Assembly: GCF_007786455.1 (NCBI RefSeq)
Contig: NZ_VNJK01000002.1
Location: 124,001 to 188,000, forward strand
DNA length: 64,000 nucleotides
Source: Paenibacillus agilis
Lineage (GTDB): Bacteria > Bacillota > Bacilli > Paenibacillales > Paenibacillaceae
Direction: 5' to 3'
Shown here: positions 40,724 through 49,653 of the stretch, in pieces
How positions within the stretch are numbered: position 1 is the first letter of the stretch
How the letters are laid out: each line of letters opens with the position of its first letter
The notes under the pieces: model-generated
Databases searched by the model: none
What the model was told of the DNA's origin: nothing
Seen by the model: only the letters and a program-made list of their open reading frames with translations
Program-made: the position numbers and the translations under genes

Positions 40724-41764
40724 TTAAGAACTGCCGCACCCCGAGCCGCATGAGCTGCCACAGCTGGAGCTGGAGCCAGAATCGCCGCTGCCACTTCCTT
40801 CACTATTACTGCTGCCATAGTCACCACTCGATGAACCACAAGCGCTTGCTCCCGTTGAACAGTTGCTCTTATCGTTTTCTGACATCTCTTCTTCATAATT
40901 GACATGATCCGTCGTTGACGCAATAAACATAACCGAAGCCGCCAGTCCCCACTGAAGATAACTGTTATCTTGCTGTGATTGTTGGCGTGAGACAAGATGA
41001 CCTTGGCGATCCTCCAATCGATAACGCAAATCCCGAACACTTTTCATATCACGCCATTCATCAGCTTGCTGCATTTGCAACCGAGCTTGTTGGATTAAAT
41101 AGGTCGCTGCCTCTCTTGCCTCAGGAGCCTTTTTCCAACAACTACTGCGAAACATCCGGCGCTCTAATTGTTCCCAATCCGAATGAACGAATTCCTGCTG
41201 AAAAACAGGGTCCAGCGGATAACGGAAAAACTTCCCCCACAACTGCTCTGTATATTCGGTTGGTGTGAACAATTGACTATATACCCAATCAAACCATGCA
41301 CGTAAATGAGGAGTCGGATTCACCGTAACTGCAGGCTCATGATGAATTTTTTCTCCAATATAACGTGTTGACCATTGGTCATAATGGCTTGTAAACATAA
41401 GCATTTCATGCCATACTGCATCGACTTTACTGCTGAACATAGGTACTTCTTTTAACATAGCGCATATTACAAAATACCGATCCAATTCTAACTTGCGCCA
41501 ACTGTATTCCGAATCTGTCATACCCGAAAATTCCTCAAGCATTCGGAGCTTAAGACGCTCCTCGTATTCCGAAGTCCAGCTATGTAAATAATGCTTAACA
41601 AGCGGGTACACAGGATGGCTGTGATCTACACCAAGATAGGCTGGGGCAGTCCCTATATAGGGTTTTTCCTTGTTCGATCGTCTATTTCTTGCTTTGGGAG
41701 ACGAAAATGTAATAACAAGCAGTAAAACGAAAATAATAGCAAAGACTATTAATATTGCCTCCAT
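40724..41764 (-). CDS. Membrane-anchored protein with glycine-rich-domain-like (DUF1399-like) region and Gly/Ser/Cys-rich tail
   Basis: The 346 residues comprise an N-terminal membrane helix (3-20), a soluble middle with the motif VDAVWHEMLMFTSHYDQW followed by GEKIHHEP (about 117-150), and a tail (about 295-346) of nearly pure Gly, Ser, Cys and Asp ending CGSSCGSGCGSS. The W-H-x3-x4-S-x2-Y block resembles plant and bacterial glycine-rich-domain (DUF1399) proteins. A Gly/Cys tail on a membrane protein is also seen in the TIGR04222 group. No function known to me. It lies alone between upp and glyA, where B. subtilis has nothing comparable. Confidence 0.6.
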   Translation of the reverse strand: MEAILIVFAIIFVLLLVITFSSPKARNRRSNKEKPYIGTAPAYLGVDHSHPVYPLVKHYLHSWTSEYEERLKLRMLEEFSGMTDSEYSWRKLELDRYFVICAMLKEVPMFSSKVDAVWHEMLMFTSHYDQWSTRYIGEKIHHEPAVTVNPTPHLRAWFDWVYSQLFTPTEYTEQLWGKFFRYPLDPVFQQEFVHSDWEQLERRMFRSSCWKKAPEAREAATYLIQQARLQMQQADEWRDMKSVRDLRYRLEDRQGHLVSRQQSQQDNSYLQWGLAASVMFIASTTDHVNYEEEMSENDKSNCSTGASACGSSSGDYGSSNSEGSGSGDSGSSSSCGSSCGSGCGSS

Positions 41765-41849
41765 CTGTTACCCCTCCTCTTTAACCATTACTATATTATA
41801 CGCTGACATTTCAAAAACGGATCAATATTTCATTTTATAAAATCTTCAT

Positions 41850-41886
41850 AAAAAAACCGTCCGCCGCCTCTAGGGCAACGAACGGT
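41850..41886 (-). terminator. Terminator after glyA
   Basis: ACCGTCCGCCGCC (41856-41868) pairs with GGCAACGAACGGT (41874-41886) with small mismatches; the minus strand then has seven T. Confidence 0.85.
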
Positions 41887-41992
41887 GGTCAAACCTATAC
41901 ATAAGCACGTCATATCATGCAGACTTCACATAGGTTATACGATACAAGTATAGATAATGTTATTTACCTTGCAAGTACAAATATGATTGCGC

Positions 41993-43249
41993 TTATGCGT
42001 CGTAGGACAACTGTGTATACAGTGGATACTGATCCGTCAATGCACGCACTTTGCCACGAGCTTGTTCCAACGTTGCTTCATCCGTAGGATTTTTCAACGT
42101 CATCGCAATTACTTCTGCAATAACACGCATTGCTTCTTCATTCATGCCACGCGCTGTTGCTGCTGGCGTACCAACGCGAATACCGCTCGTAATGAACGGG
42201 CTCGTTGGGTCGAATGGGATCGCATTTTTATTACAAGTGATGCCGACAGAATCAAGCACTTTTTCAGCATCTTTACCTGTAATGTTAACGCTGCGTGTAT
42301 CGATAAGCATCAAATGGTTATCCGTACCGCCGGATACCAAATTCAAACCGCGAGCTTGCAGCTCTTCAGCCAACACTTGAGCATTGCTGACAACTTTTTG
42401 TGCATATTCCTTAAATTCTGGTTGCAAAGCTTCACCCAATGCAACTGCTTTTGCAGCGATAACATGCATAAGCGGCCCGCCTTGCGTACCTGGGAATACA
42501 GACTTATCGATTGCAGCAGCCCATGGCTTACGGCAAAGAATCAAGCCACCGCGAGGTCCGCGAAGCGTCTTGTGTGTTGTTGTCGTTACGAAATGCGCGT
42601 GTGGAACTGGGTTAGGATGCAAACCTGCTGCAACAAGACCCGCGATATGAGCCATATCGACCATGAATAGCGCACCTACATCATTAGCGATAGCAGCAAG
42701 TGCTTCAAAGTCGATCACGCGTGGGTATGCACTTGCACCTGCTACGATCATTTTCGGACGGTGCTTGAATGCTGCCTTGCGTACTTCCTCATAATCGATG
42801 CGGAACGTTTCTTGATCCACACCATAATCTACGAAGTTGTAAAGCACACCTGAAGCATTAACTGGACTTCCGTGCGTCAAGTGACCACCATGCGCCAAGT
42901 TCATACCTAGAACCGTATCTCCAGGTTTCAGTGCTGCTAAATAAACAGCCATATTCGCTTGAGCACCAGAATGCGGCTGCACATTTGCATGTTCAGCTCC
43001 GAACAATTCTTTCGCACGGTCACGTGCGAGATCTTCTACGATGTCGACGTGCTCGCAACCACCATAGTAACGACGACCAGGATAGCCTTCCGCATATTTG
43101 TTCGTCAACACTGTTCCCATTGCTTCCATAACTGCTTCGCTCACAATGTTCTCAGATGCGATAAGCTCGATGTTGTGACGCTGACGCTGCAGCTCCAAAT
43201 CCATTGCCTTCAATACCTCTGGGTCTTGCTTTCTCAAGAAATCTACCAT
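41993..43249 (-). CDS. glyA: Serine hydroxymethyltransferase
   Basis: PLP enzyme converting serine and THF to glycine and 5,10-methylene-THF, the main one-carbon source. The 418-residue protein has [40 protein letters not shown] and [15 protein letters not shown] with the PLP lysine. ATG 43249 lies nine bases after GGAGG. Methylene-THF is the cofactor class bound by the GcvT fold found in the cluster at 57 kb, though no direct link is shown. Confidence 0.98.
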   Translation of the reverse strand: MVDFLRKQDPEVLKAMDLELQRQRHNIELIASENIVSEAVMEAMGTVLTNKYAEGYPGRRYYGGCEHVDIVEDLARDRAKELFGAEHANVQPHSGAQANMAVYLAALKPGDTVLGMNLAHGGHLTHGSPVNASGVLYNFVDYGVDQETFRIDYEEVRKAAFKHRPKMIVAGASAYPRVIDFEALAAIANDVGALFMVDMAHIAGLVAAGLHPNPVPHAHFVTTTTHKTLRGPRGGLILCRKPWAAAIDKSVFPGTQGGPLMHVIAAKAVALGEALQPEFKEYAQKVVSNAQVLAEELQARGLNLVSGGTDNHLMLIDTRSVNITGKDAEKVLDSVGITCNKNAIPFDPTSPFITSGIRVGTPAATARGMNEEAMRVIAEVIAMTLKNPTDEATLEQARGKVRALTDQYPLYTQLSYDA

Positions 43250-43409
43250 CGACGTATCCCTCCCACAATTCATCCATACTTCAATTATGCTCAACGCTTT
43301 TATATAAATTGACCGAAACGACTATGTAGTTCAGTTATCGTTCCGTGAGCAAATCAATTCCATTACTGTGATTGTTCCATGTTCGAATAATAATGGATTC
43401 ACGCAACCG

Positions 43410-44006
43410 TTACGTACAGCTGCCTAATGTATCATTGTCACTATCTTGTTCGAGCCTATATACAGCTCGCTCGCCTCCGATTAGCTTAGGGCGACTCGTT
43501 GCCATTGTAACTCGGGCAGCTCCAATCGTCCGGACAGCGGTTCGTAACGGCACAGCCACATGACGCAAATGCATACCAATTAGTGTTTCCCCAATATCCA
43601 TGCCCGCATGTGCAGACAGATGTTCTACCACACACGGATCGCTCATATTGCGATAAGCGATGGAAGGCATGGAACCTCCTGCCCGAGGCACCGGAATTGC
43701 ACCGACTTCTTCTAAGCGCATAGTTTCGCACAGTGAACGCTCTATAACCAATGCCCGATTCAAATGCTCGCAGCATTGAAATGCCAGCTGTAATTGATAT
43801 CGAGATTGAAGAACTTGCAATCCCTCATAGAGCGCACGTGCTACATCTAGTGTTCCAGATGTGCCAATGCGTTCTCCAATCACTTCACTTGTGCTGCAAC
43901 CGATGACCACGATTTGACCTGGTCGCAACTCAGCAGCCTCTACTAGAGCATTTGCCGCTAGCTCCGCTTCGGCACGAATGGACTCAAGTTGATCTGGATG
44001 CTGCAT
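43410..44006 (-). CDS. ywlG: DUF436 / TIGR01440 family protein (YwlG-like)
   Basis: The 198 residues begin with an alpha-helical stretch and IVVIGCSTSEVIGERIGTSG, then AFQCCEHLNRALVIER and VPRAGGSMPSIAYR, ending in THMRHVAVP-type (here IGMHLRHVAVPLR). This is the conserved YwlG/DUF436 pattern. Function is unknown; the order glyA-ywlG-rpiB-ywlE-mntP is the same as in B. subtilis, which supports orthology. AAAGGAG precedes the ATG. Confidence 0.9.
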   Translation of the reverse strand: MQHPDQLESIRAEAELAANALVEAAELRPGQIVVIGCSTSEVIGERIGTSGTLDVARALYEGLQVLQSRYQLQLAFQCCEHLNRALVIERSLCETMRLEEVGAIPVPRAGGSMPSIAYRNMSDPCVVEHLSAHAGMDIGETLIGMHLRHVAVPLRTAVRTIGAARVTMATSRPKLIGGERAVYRLEQDSDNDTLGSCT

Positions 44007-44024
44007 GATGAGTCTCCTTTCCGC

Positions 44025-44483
44025 TTAAGGAGCTGCGTGATATTTGCGCTCGATTTGGGCTACTTTGTTCAAGCGGCCTGCATGACGCTCACCCTGGCTA
44101 AACTCCGTAGACAGCCATACTTTCACGATTTCTTGTGCTACACCTGGACCTGTTACACGCTCTCCAAGAGCCAACACATTCGTATCGTTATGTTCGCGTG
44201 TCGCTTGAGCGGAGAAAAGATCGGTAACAAGCGCACAGCGAATGCCTGTCACTTTGTTCGCTGCAATGGACATACCAATACCTGTTCCGCAAATGAGGAT
44301 ACCCCTATCTGCTTCTTTATTAACAACTGCCTCTGCTACTGGCAATGCATAATCTGGATAGTCGACAGATTGGTTGCAATCGCAGCCGTAGTCCTGTACC
44401 TCATGTCCCATTTGTTGAATTACTTCAATAATATCTTGTTTCAAACGCACACCTGCGTGGTCTGCTCCGATTGCAATTTTCAT
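44025..44483 (-). CDS. rpiB: Ribose-5-phosphate isomerase B
   Basis: Interconverts ribose-5-P and ribulose-5-P. MKIAIGADHAGVRLKQDI, DYPDYALPVAEAV, GILICGTGIGMSIAANKV and NVLALGERV are the RpiB/LacAB motifs (152 residues). GGAGG precedes the ATG. Confidence 0.96.
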   Translation of the reverse strand: MKIAIGADHAGVRLKQDIIEVIQQMGHEVQDYGCDCNQSVDYPDYALPVAEAVVNKEADRGILICGTGIGMSIAANKVTGIRCALVTDLFSAQATREHNDTNVLALGERVTGPGVAQEIVKVWLSTEFSQGERHAGRLNKVAQIERKYHAAP

Positions 44484-44617
44484 AGCAAGAATCCCTCCTA
44501 CGGTTTATGCCACTATTATAACGAATTTTGTAGAAAAAGACGCATTTCTCGCAAATTCGTCACAAGGGATTAACATCCAAATGCGCTAAATCCTTGACGG
44601 AGAGGTGTGCAGATAAC

Positions 44618-44658
44618 AAAAAAAGAGCTAAGCATACGCATATGCGTACACTTGCTCT
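44618..44658 (-). terminator. Terminator after ywlE
   Basis: AGAGCTAAGCATACGCAT (44624-44641) pairs with ATGCGTACACTTGCTCT (44642-44658) with one or two bulges, and the minus strand continues with seven T. It separates the ywlE transcript from rpiB. Confidence 0.85.
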
Positions 44659-44783
44659 TCTGCCCAGGCGACCGGCCGTATTATTCGATGCTCCATCGTG
44701 GTATTTCTCCACTCTTGTCGCCAGTTACATCGAACCTCGCGTTTGATAATTGAATCATATCGCAAACCAATAACAAATTCAAT

Positions 44784-45374
44784 TTATTTTTGGTCAAGCT
44801 TGTCCAAAACACGCTCTAATGCTGTTCGAATTTCATCCGCTGTCAATCGATACTGGTCTAGGTTTCCTCCGTATGGATCTTGGATGTCCAAACTAGGCAT
44901 ACGTGCTTGTAATTGATAGACTCTTGCAATTTCCAGTTCAGACGGCTGTTCTCCCATCGACAACTTCAGCTGCAATTCTGCCATCAGGGAATGCAGCTCC
45001 TGATGGATTTGTTCATTTTGATTGGACGTGTTGTTCTCTTCCACATATTCTTTCAGCGTAAATACTTTATCAGCTGCACCCTCGAATTGGTGGATCACAT
45101 GCTGTTTGTGACTTGAGGTAAGAGTTAATATAATATCCGCCCAATCGACAGTGCCTTTCTCCAAAGAACGGGAGGCAAAAGATTCATTCGTCATATTCCG
45201 TTCATGCAATACCGTCTGTGCATGCCTAGACATCGGCATACCATCCATTGCTGCGACTCCAGCCGAACGTATTTCCACCGCGATCCCGCGTTGAGACGCC
45301 ATATGACGCAGCAGGGATTCTGCCATCGGACTGCGGCATGTGTTGCCAGTGCATACAAATAAGATGCGTGTCAT
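44784..45374 (-). CDS. ywlE: Low-molecular-weight protein phosphatase, YwlE-type (arginine phosphatase)
   Basis: The P-loop C-x5-R is CTGNTCRS (Cys8 to Arg14), and the late general-acid Asp is in LDIQDPYGG. In B. subtilis YwlE the Thr in this loop (Thr12 here) sets specificity for phosphoarginine and reverses McsB; the same residue is present, so arginine phosphatase is the best guess. At 196 residues it is longer than YwlE (about 150) because of a Gln/Asn/Glu-rich insert around residues 108-130. ATG 45374 follows GGAGG. Confidence 0.88.
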   Translation of the reverse strand: MTRILFVCTGNTCRSPMAESLLRHMASQRGIAVEIRSAGVAAMDGMPMSRHAQTVLHERNMTNESFASRSLEKGTVDWADIILTLTSSHKQHVIHQFEGAADKVFTLKEYVEENNTSNQNEQIHQELHSLMAELQLKLSMGEQPSELEIARVYQLQARMPSLDIQDPYGGNLDQYRLTADEIRTALERVLDKLDQK

Positions 45375-45435
45375 CGTTGTCCCTCCACGGTACATTTTCA
45401 TGCGCCCAAGCGCTTTATATCTATTGTACCCGATT

Positions 45436-46005
45436 CTACGAAGGAATCAAAAAGAGGATGCCAAAAACGAGCAGGACTGCTCCTCCTATTGCCTCACCAT
45501 ACTCACCTATACGCTGGCCAACAAGTTGTCCCAGCTTTAGTCCCAATATAGCCATCATTCCACCAAATATCCCGAACAACGCGACGGTGAGCAATAAATT
45601 CCATTGGAACATACCAAGCGATACACCAACGGAAAAAGAATCAACGCTGACGCTTAGCGCAAATATTAATGTCCCCCACCATGTGCTTGTCTGGAATAAG
45701 CCCGCGGAATCACCTTTCAGCGTACTATATATCATATGTATGCCCAACAAGAGTAAGAGCGCTCCAGCTGCATAACTCGTAAGCTGCCCCAACACCGCGC
45801 TCATATAGGCACCAGTTAACAATCCCAGTAGTGGCATAGCTATATGAAAAAGAGCGATGCTACTGCTAATGCGTACCATATCAACCGCCCGCATCCCCTT
45901 CATCCCGATACCTAAACAGAGGGAAAACGCATCGCAACCGAGCGCTAACGCCATAATCAAGATTGTCATTAACTGGCCGAACGGAACAGCCATTATGTCT
46001 CCCAA
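45436..46005 (-). CDS. mntP: Putative manganese efflux pump MntP
   Basis: Six-helix membrane protein (189 residues) with the duplicated MntP pattern: LALGCDAFSLCLGIGMKG in the first half and LSVSVDSFSVGVSLGMF in the second, each with the conserved Asp. It exports Mn(II). Two starts are possible: TTG 46005, eight bases after AAGGAGG (used here), or ATG 45993. The first ribosome site is locked in a perfect 13-bp hairpin in the leader. Confidence 0.92.
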   Translation of the reverse strand: MGDIMAVPFGQLMTILIMALALGCDAFSLCLGIGMKGMRAVDMVRISSSIALFHIAMPLLGLLTGAYMSAVLGQLTSYAAGALLLLLGIHMIYSTLKGDSAGLFQTSTWWGTLIFALSVSVDSFSVGVSLGMFQWNLLLTVALFGIFGGMMAILGLKLGQLVGQRIGEYGEAIGGAVLLVFGILFLIPS

Positions 46006-46138
46006 GCACTTCCCCTCCTTGTCCGATATCTAATTCAGCCTATGCGGACAAGGAGGGAATCATGACAGAGGAGGCCAGCAATCTGCGGCGCTGGCCTCCT
46101 CTGTCTGGGTCGCCCTCGTTCCACTGGAACGAAAGGCG
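46006..46138 (-). promoter_or_regulatory. Structured leader of mntP with three hairpins
   Basis: Three stems in 133 bases: CCCTCCTTGTCCG / CGGACAAGGAGGG (46013-46025 and 46045-46057, perfect 13 bp, containing the mntP ribosome site), GACAGAGGAGGCCAGC / GCTGGCCTCCTCTGTC (46064-46079 and 46090-46105, perfect 16 bp), and TCGTTCC / GGAACGA (46116-46132) inside CGCC/GGCG. None has a T tract. Hiding the ribosome site suggests translational control of mntP; I could not match it to the yybP-ykoY Mn riboswitch. Confidence 0.55.
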
Positions 46139-46153
46139 TATATGACGCGTACG

Positions 46154-47470
46154 TTATGGCACGCGGACGAGACGGTGTCCGGCGGCTTTTACAAGGCGGT
46201 TCATCACCGCTAAGCCGATTCCATCTGCTGGACATGTCTCGGCGGCAATGTACGTTGCGCCCGCTTCATCGAAGCGGCGGAGCGCATCGTACAGCAACTG
46301 AGCAGCCTGCTCGAGCTGCTGCAAGCTGCCCAGCTCCACGACGACGTCAGCGCGGTAGCGATCGGCATGCTCATGAAAGGTGAGCACGCCTGTCATTTCA
46401 CCGCGCTGCTTCGCGTCGTCGAGGTCGGCTTGAATGTAGGCCGACACCGCTTGATCATTATCGCCCTGCACGAGATACATCGTGCCCTGCGGCGCATAAT
46501 GTGCGTATTTCATACCAGGCGAGCGCGGAGCGGCCGCATCTGGCTTTGATGCAGACACCTGACCATCCTTCGCAGGTTCCACAACCAACTCACGTGGTGG
46601 CAGTTGCTCTATATCTGCACTATCTATGTTCACTGTATTGCTCTCAATGCTTACTGTTTCATTTTCAGCTGACGCAGACTCTGTCAGAATGTTATCTTGG
46701 CCAGAATGCTCATGGTTTGTAGCAACTTCAGCAGCCACTAATGTCGGGTCAACTGCACGATCAACCGTAACAGGTGCACCAAGCTCTGCTAACATATCCA
46801 ACGTTACACCGCCTGGACGCAGTACATGGATACGATCACCGTCAAGTTCCACAACCGTAGACTCTACGCCAACACCCGTTGAACCACCGTCGACAACACC
46901 TGCAATTCGTCCCGCTAAGTCCGTCTCAACATGCTCAGCACGTGTTGGGCTTGGCCGACCTGATCGATTGGCACTTGGGGCCGCAATTGGTTTGCCTGAC
47001 GCAGCAATAAGGCGAAGCGCAACCTCATGATCCGGCATGCGCACCGCTACTGTTGACAGACCTGCGGTCACTCGCGGAGAAACCGCTCCTGGTCGAGCAG
47101 GCAGAACCAATGTCAATGGACCTGGCCAGAAGTGTTCCATGAGACGACAAGCAAGCTCATTATACGGCAGTACGAGATTATCGAGCTGTTCTCGATGCGC
47201 AATATGCACAATAAGCGGATTATCAGAAGGTCTTCCTTTTGCTGCGAAAATGGACTCCACAGCTTCCGTAGATGTGGCGTCCGCACCTAAGCCGTACACT
47301 GTCTCTGTCGGAAAAGCCACCGTCTTCCCTTCCGCCAAACACAATGCCGCTTCCTGAATCCACTGCTCTTCCTCCGCTGGTTCTGCTCCTTGCAGGTGCC
47401 ATACTTTTGTTTGCTCTTTCGGCAGCGATCCAAATCCACTGTATTGTGGATCCTTATTATTTACTGTCAT
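46154..47470 (-). CDS. ywlC: L-threonylcarbamoyladenylate synthase (Sua5/YwlC type)
   Basis: Makes threonylcarbamoyl-AMP for the t6A37 modification of ANN-decoding tRNAs. The YrdC domain (about 30-225) has FPTETVYGLGADA, FAAKGRPSDNPLIVHI, WPGPLTLVL and VAVRMPDH, with SANRSGRPSPT. The C-terminal Sua5 domain has MKYAHYAPQG. At 438 residues it is about 90 longer than B. subtilis YwlC; the extra sequence is an acidic, low-complexity linker (about 260-335). The 3' part is locally GC-rich (38 of 60 bases at 46321-46380). Confidence 0.94.
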   Translation of the reverse strand: MTVNNKDPQYSGFGSLPKEQTKVWHLQGAEPAEEEQWIQEAALCLAEGKTVAFPTETVYGLGADATSTEAVESIFAAKGRPSDNPLIVHIAHREQLDNLVLPYNELACRLMEHFWPGPLTLVLPARPGAVSPRVTAGLSTVAVRMPDHEVALRLIAASGKPIAAPSANRSGRPSPTRAEHVETDLAGRIAGVVDGGSTGVGVESTVVELDGDRIHVLRPGGVTLDMLAELGAPVTVDRAVDPTLVAAEVATNHEHSGQDNILTESASAENETVSIESNTVNIDSADIEQLPPRELVVEPAKDGQVSASKPDAAAPRSPGMKYAHYAPQGTMYLVQGDNDQAVSAYIQADLDDAKQRGEMTGVLTFHEHADRYRADVVVELGSLQQLEQAAQLLYDALRRFDEAGATYIAAETCPADGIGLAVMNRLVKAAGHRLVRVP

Positions 47471-47590
47471 GATGCCTATTGCCTCCTGTCACTGTACAAC
47501 ATTTAAATACTCTATTTATCAGCAGACACTGCCAAACTAATGTATTTTCACTGCTAATCGCTATATTCATCATCAAGAATAGCCAAACCG

Positions 47591-47624
47591 TAAGAAAGAA
47601 GATGCCGGGTTCAGCGGCATCTTC
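47591..47624 (-). terminator. Terminator downstream of spoIIR
   Basis: GAAGATGCCG (47598-47607) and CGGCATCTTC (47615-47624) form a perfect 10-bp stem; the minus strand continues TTTCTTA, a short T tract. It is 340 bases after the spoIIR stop. Confidence 0.65.
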
Positions 47625-47687
47625 CTGTCGATTCTCTCGGATCTTTTTCTAAATATAAATCGGTATCAATTACTGTAGTGGTTCTTG

Positions 47688-47728
47688 CTTAGAACGTACT
47701 TAGAGCGTACTTAGAACTTACTTAAAAC
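47688..47728. repeat. Tandem 11-bp repeat
   Basis: CTTAGAACGTA, CTTAGAGCGTA, CTTAGAACTTA and a partial CTTAAAAC follow each other without gaps. The role is unknown. Confidence 0.8.
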
Positions 47729-47965
47729 AAGACATCCTTCTATACAAAACAGTCTCCGCGGTACTCTGCGATCGGCACCTTCGCTTGTCGACTGTATATC
47801 TCATTTCGACCTGATATGAACCTCAACTAGATATTAATTATAATGAAATGATAGCCGTGAAACAATGATAATCAATTCCTTAGTACACTTAGCAACCGGG
47901 TAAACCAAATTCATTCTCCTGATAAACTCTTGTCGCTGCATCCCTAATACATATCACATCAGATT

Positions 47966-48775
47966 TTAAAATAAGGACTGAACTACGTTGCTCACCCATT
48001 CAAAAATTGATACAAGAACATCCCATAAGAAAAAACGCACTTCCCGTTCCGCTGTTCCAGCTTCAGCTCCTGCAGTTGCAGGCACTTCCGACTTCGTTGA
48101 CGACGTTCCTGATTCTATCGTATCTGCCGCTCCAGCTACTTCCGCCTTACCAGTTTCAGCTGCAACAGCTGTTCCTTGTGTACCATCTACAAAACATAAT
48201 GGCGGAAATAATACACACCACCAGTTCTGACCTTCACCGCTGCCTAATGTAATCCGTAAAGCTTCATAGTTACCGGCTGGATAAGCTTGACCACCGTACA
48301 ACTTCGCCGGGAACGGAACAACCTTCAACTCCGCCTTTACTCCGTAAGCATATCCCGCTTCTGCAACCACTTCATCTGCAATATTTTGAATTTGTTCGAG
48401 ATGTGATTCAATCCAATTTTTTGCCTCTTCACGGGAACGCGGCGTGCTGCCTTCTTCTAGCCAACCATTCATCGCTTCGACAACAGCATCCCGCACCTGT
48501 CTCTTTACAGCCTGATCTGCCTCTTCATCTGAATGAGCTAGTATGCGAAGTCGGATAGCATCTTCAGGAATAGCTTCTTGAGCTTCTTCGGCTTTTGAGC
48601 TTCTCGCTACCGTTCCCATCAATTGATTGTCAGAACTACTTTTTTCCGTTCCTTGTGCTCCTTGCTCCATTGCAGAATTAGCTTGTACGGTCGTTCCATT
48701 TCCATCCCAACTCATCACGATACCAACAGCCAAAGCTGTCAGCATCAGCATGTTCAGCCAAGTGCGACGTTTCAT
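47966..48775 (-). CDS. spoIIR: Stage II sporulation protein R (SpoIIR)
   Basis: Secreted forespore signal that activates SpoIIGA processing of pro-sigma-E in the mother cell. The 269 residues have a signal peptide/anchor (about 7-25), then DAIRLRILAHSDEEADQAVKR, VKAELKVVPFPAKLYGG and GQNWWCVLFPPLCFVD, which is the SpoIIR signature. An Ala/Glu/Thr-rich spacer and an amphipathic end (FLWDVLVSIFEWVSNVV) follow. The sigma-F promoter upstream fits known control. The sua5-spoIIR-prmC-prfA neighbourhood matches B. subtilis. Confidence 0.95.
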   Translation of the reverse strand: MKRRTWLNMLMLTALAVGIVMSWDGNGTTVQANSAMEQGAQGTEKSSSDNQLMGTVARSSKAEEAQEAIPEDAIRLRILAHSDEEADQAVKRQVRDAVVEAMNGWLEEGSTPRSREEAKNWIESHLEQIQNIADEVVAEAGYAYGVKAELKVVPFPAKLYGGQAYPAGNYEALRITLGSGEGQNWWCVLFPPLCFVDGTQGTAVAAETGKAEVAGAADTIESGTSSTKSEVPATAGAEAGTAEREVRFFLWDVLVSIFEWVSNVVQSLF

Positions 48776-48819
48776 AACGGTTATGCTCCTTGTGAGGTTG
48801 GGCGCGCCTCTTAGCCATC

Positions 48820-48848
48820 ATTATGTCCCCAACCTCTCAACGCTAAAC
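48820..48848 (-). promoter_or_regulatory. Sigma-F promoter of spoIIR
   Basis: GTTTA (48848-48844), 15 bases, GGACATAAT (48828-48820) matches GYWTA-N15-GGnnAnAMT at every defined position. spoIIR is a known sigma-F gene. Confidence 0.8.
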
Positions 48849-49543
48849 CTATGAAACTATTAAAAATATATTCTACTCCAGTACTCTCCAACTCTAACAT
48901 TTATACTTCTTAGCAAAGCAAGGCTATCATATATGATGATCCTCTACTCAACATGCCGGAATTTACTGAACTATATTTACTGAACTTCACTGTGCAGTAC
49001 GTTACAGTACATTACTGTACATACTTTACGTCACTCTAATGTACGTCAATCACTCTCATTTCCTCACCCTAAACACCGTCTCTTCCTTACGCACAAATCG
49101 ATAGATTTGTCCTAGCAAAAGTGGACATGTATTTTTAAAAAGACTTATATTCTCTTAGCAAGAAAAACGACTCTGAGTATACCATATATTGAGATTATTC
49201 CAATTCGCTCCCTACATGTTGATCCCATGAAGACAACAGCTCTATTTTTTCCAGTGTCCACTTTTGCAAAGACATTTCCACCACTTTTCTCCTGTACACA
49301 TACACTTCCCATAAAATTAAAACTTGAGCTTAAGATCAAAAGTTTCATTTCATAAGTGCTAACTTTATAAGCTCATAAATTCATATAAAATATTTGAATA
49401 CTTGTTCATTCAAGCAAAAGGATTTGGCATGTCTTCTTTATTTAAGAAGTAAATGCTAAATCAATGTAATATCCTCCAGATCCACCTCCACGAAAATAAT
49501 GCACTCCCCAAAAGATAATGTAACGACATCCATCCACAAAAAT

Positions 49544-49571
49544 AAAAAATAGGCGAGCATCGCCCGCCTAT
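49544..49571 (-). terminator. Terminator after prmC
   Basis: ATAGGCGAGC (49549-49558) pairs with GCCCGCCTAT (49562-49571), one G-U wobble; the minus strand then has six T. Confidence 0.85.
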
Positions 49572-49653
49572 CTAAGCACTTAAAATCCCTTAACTCATGC
49601 GGTATTATCGCAGTAAGTATGTTGAGCATTATTATTCTTTTAGCTAAAGATCG

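Larger units (their letters stand above)
47471..47965 (-). other. 495-base gap between spoIIR and sua5
   Basis: Contains the hairpin terminator at 47598-47624 and three and a half copies of an 11-base repeat (CTTAGAACGTA and variants) at 47688-47728. No coding frame is visible. Confidence 0.5.
48776..49653 (-). other. 878-base gap between prmC and spoIIR
   Basis: The lower end holds the spoIIR promoter and a 9-bp inverted repeat around it; the upper end holds the prmC terminator. Between them the sequence is AT-rich with short GTACAGTA/GTACATAC-like repeats near 48990-49050. No reading frame has a ribosome site or recognisable product. Confidence 0.5.

Noticed and set aside
40724..41764. Gly/Ser/Cys-rich tail considered as a bacteriocin or RiPP core.
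   Set aside because: It is attached to a 300-residue membrane-anchored protein, lacks a leader peptide, and no modification or export genes are adjacent.
48960..49060. Short repeated GTAC-containing motifs (TACTG, GTACAGTA, GTACATAC) suggested a repeat array.
   Set aside because: Units vary in length and spacing and there are no unique spacers of constant size, so it is not a CRISPR array or iteron set.
49145..49348. Minus-strand frame of 67 codons between spoIIR and prmC.
   Set aside because: No ribosome site before its ATG, no recognisable family, and composition like the surrounding non-coding DNA.
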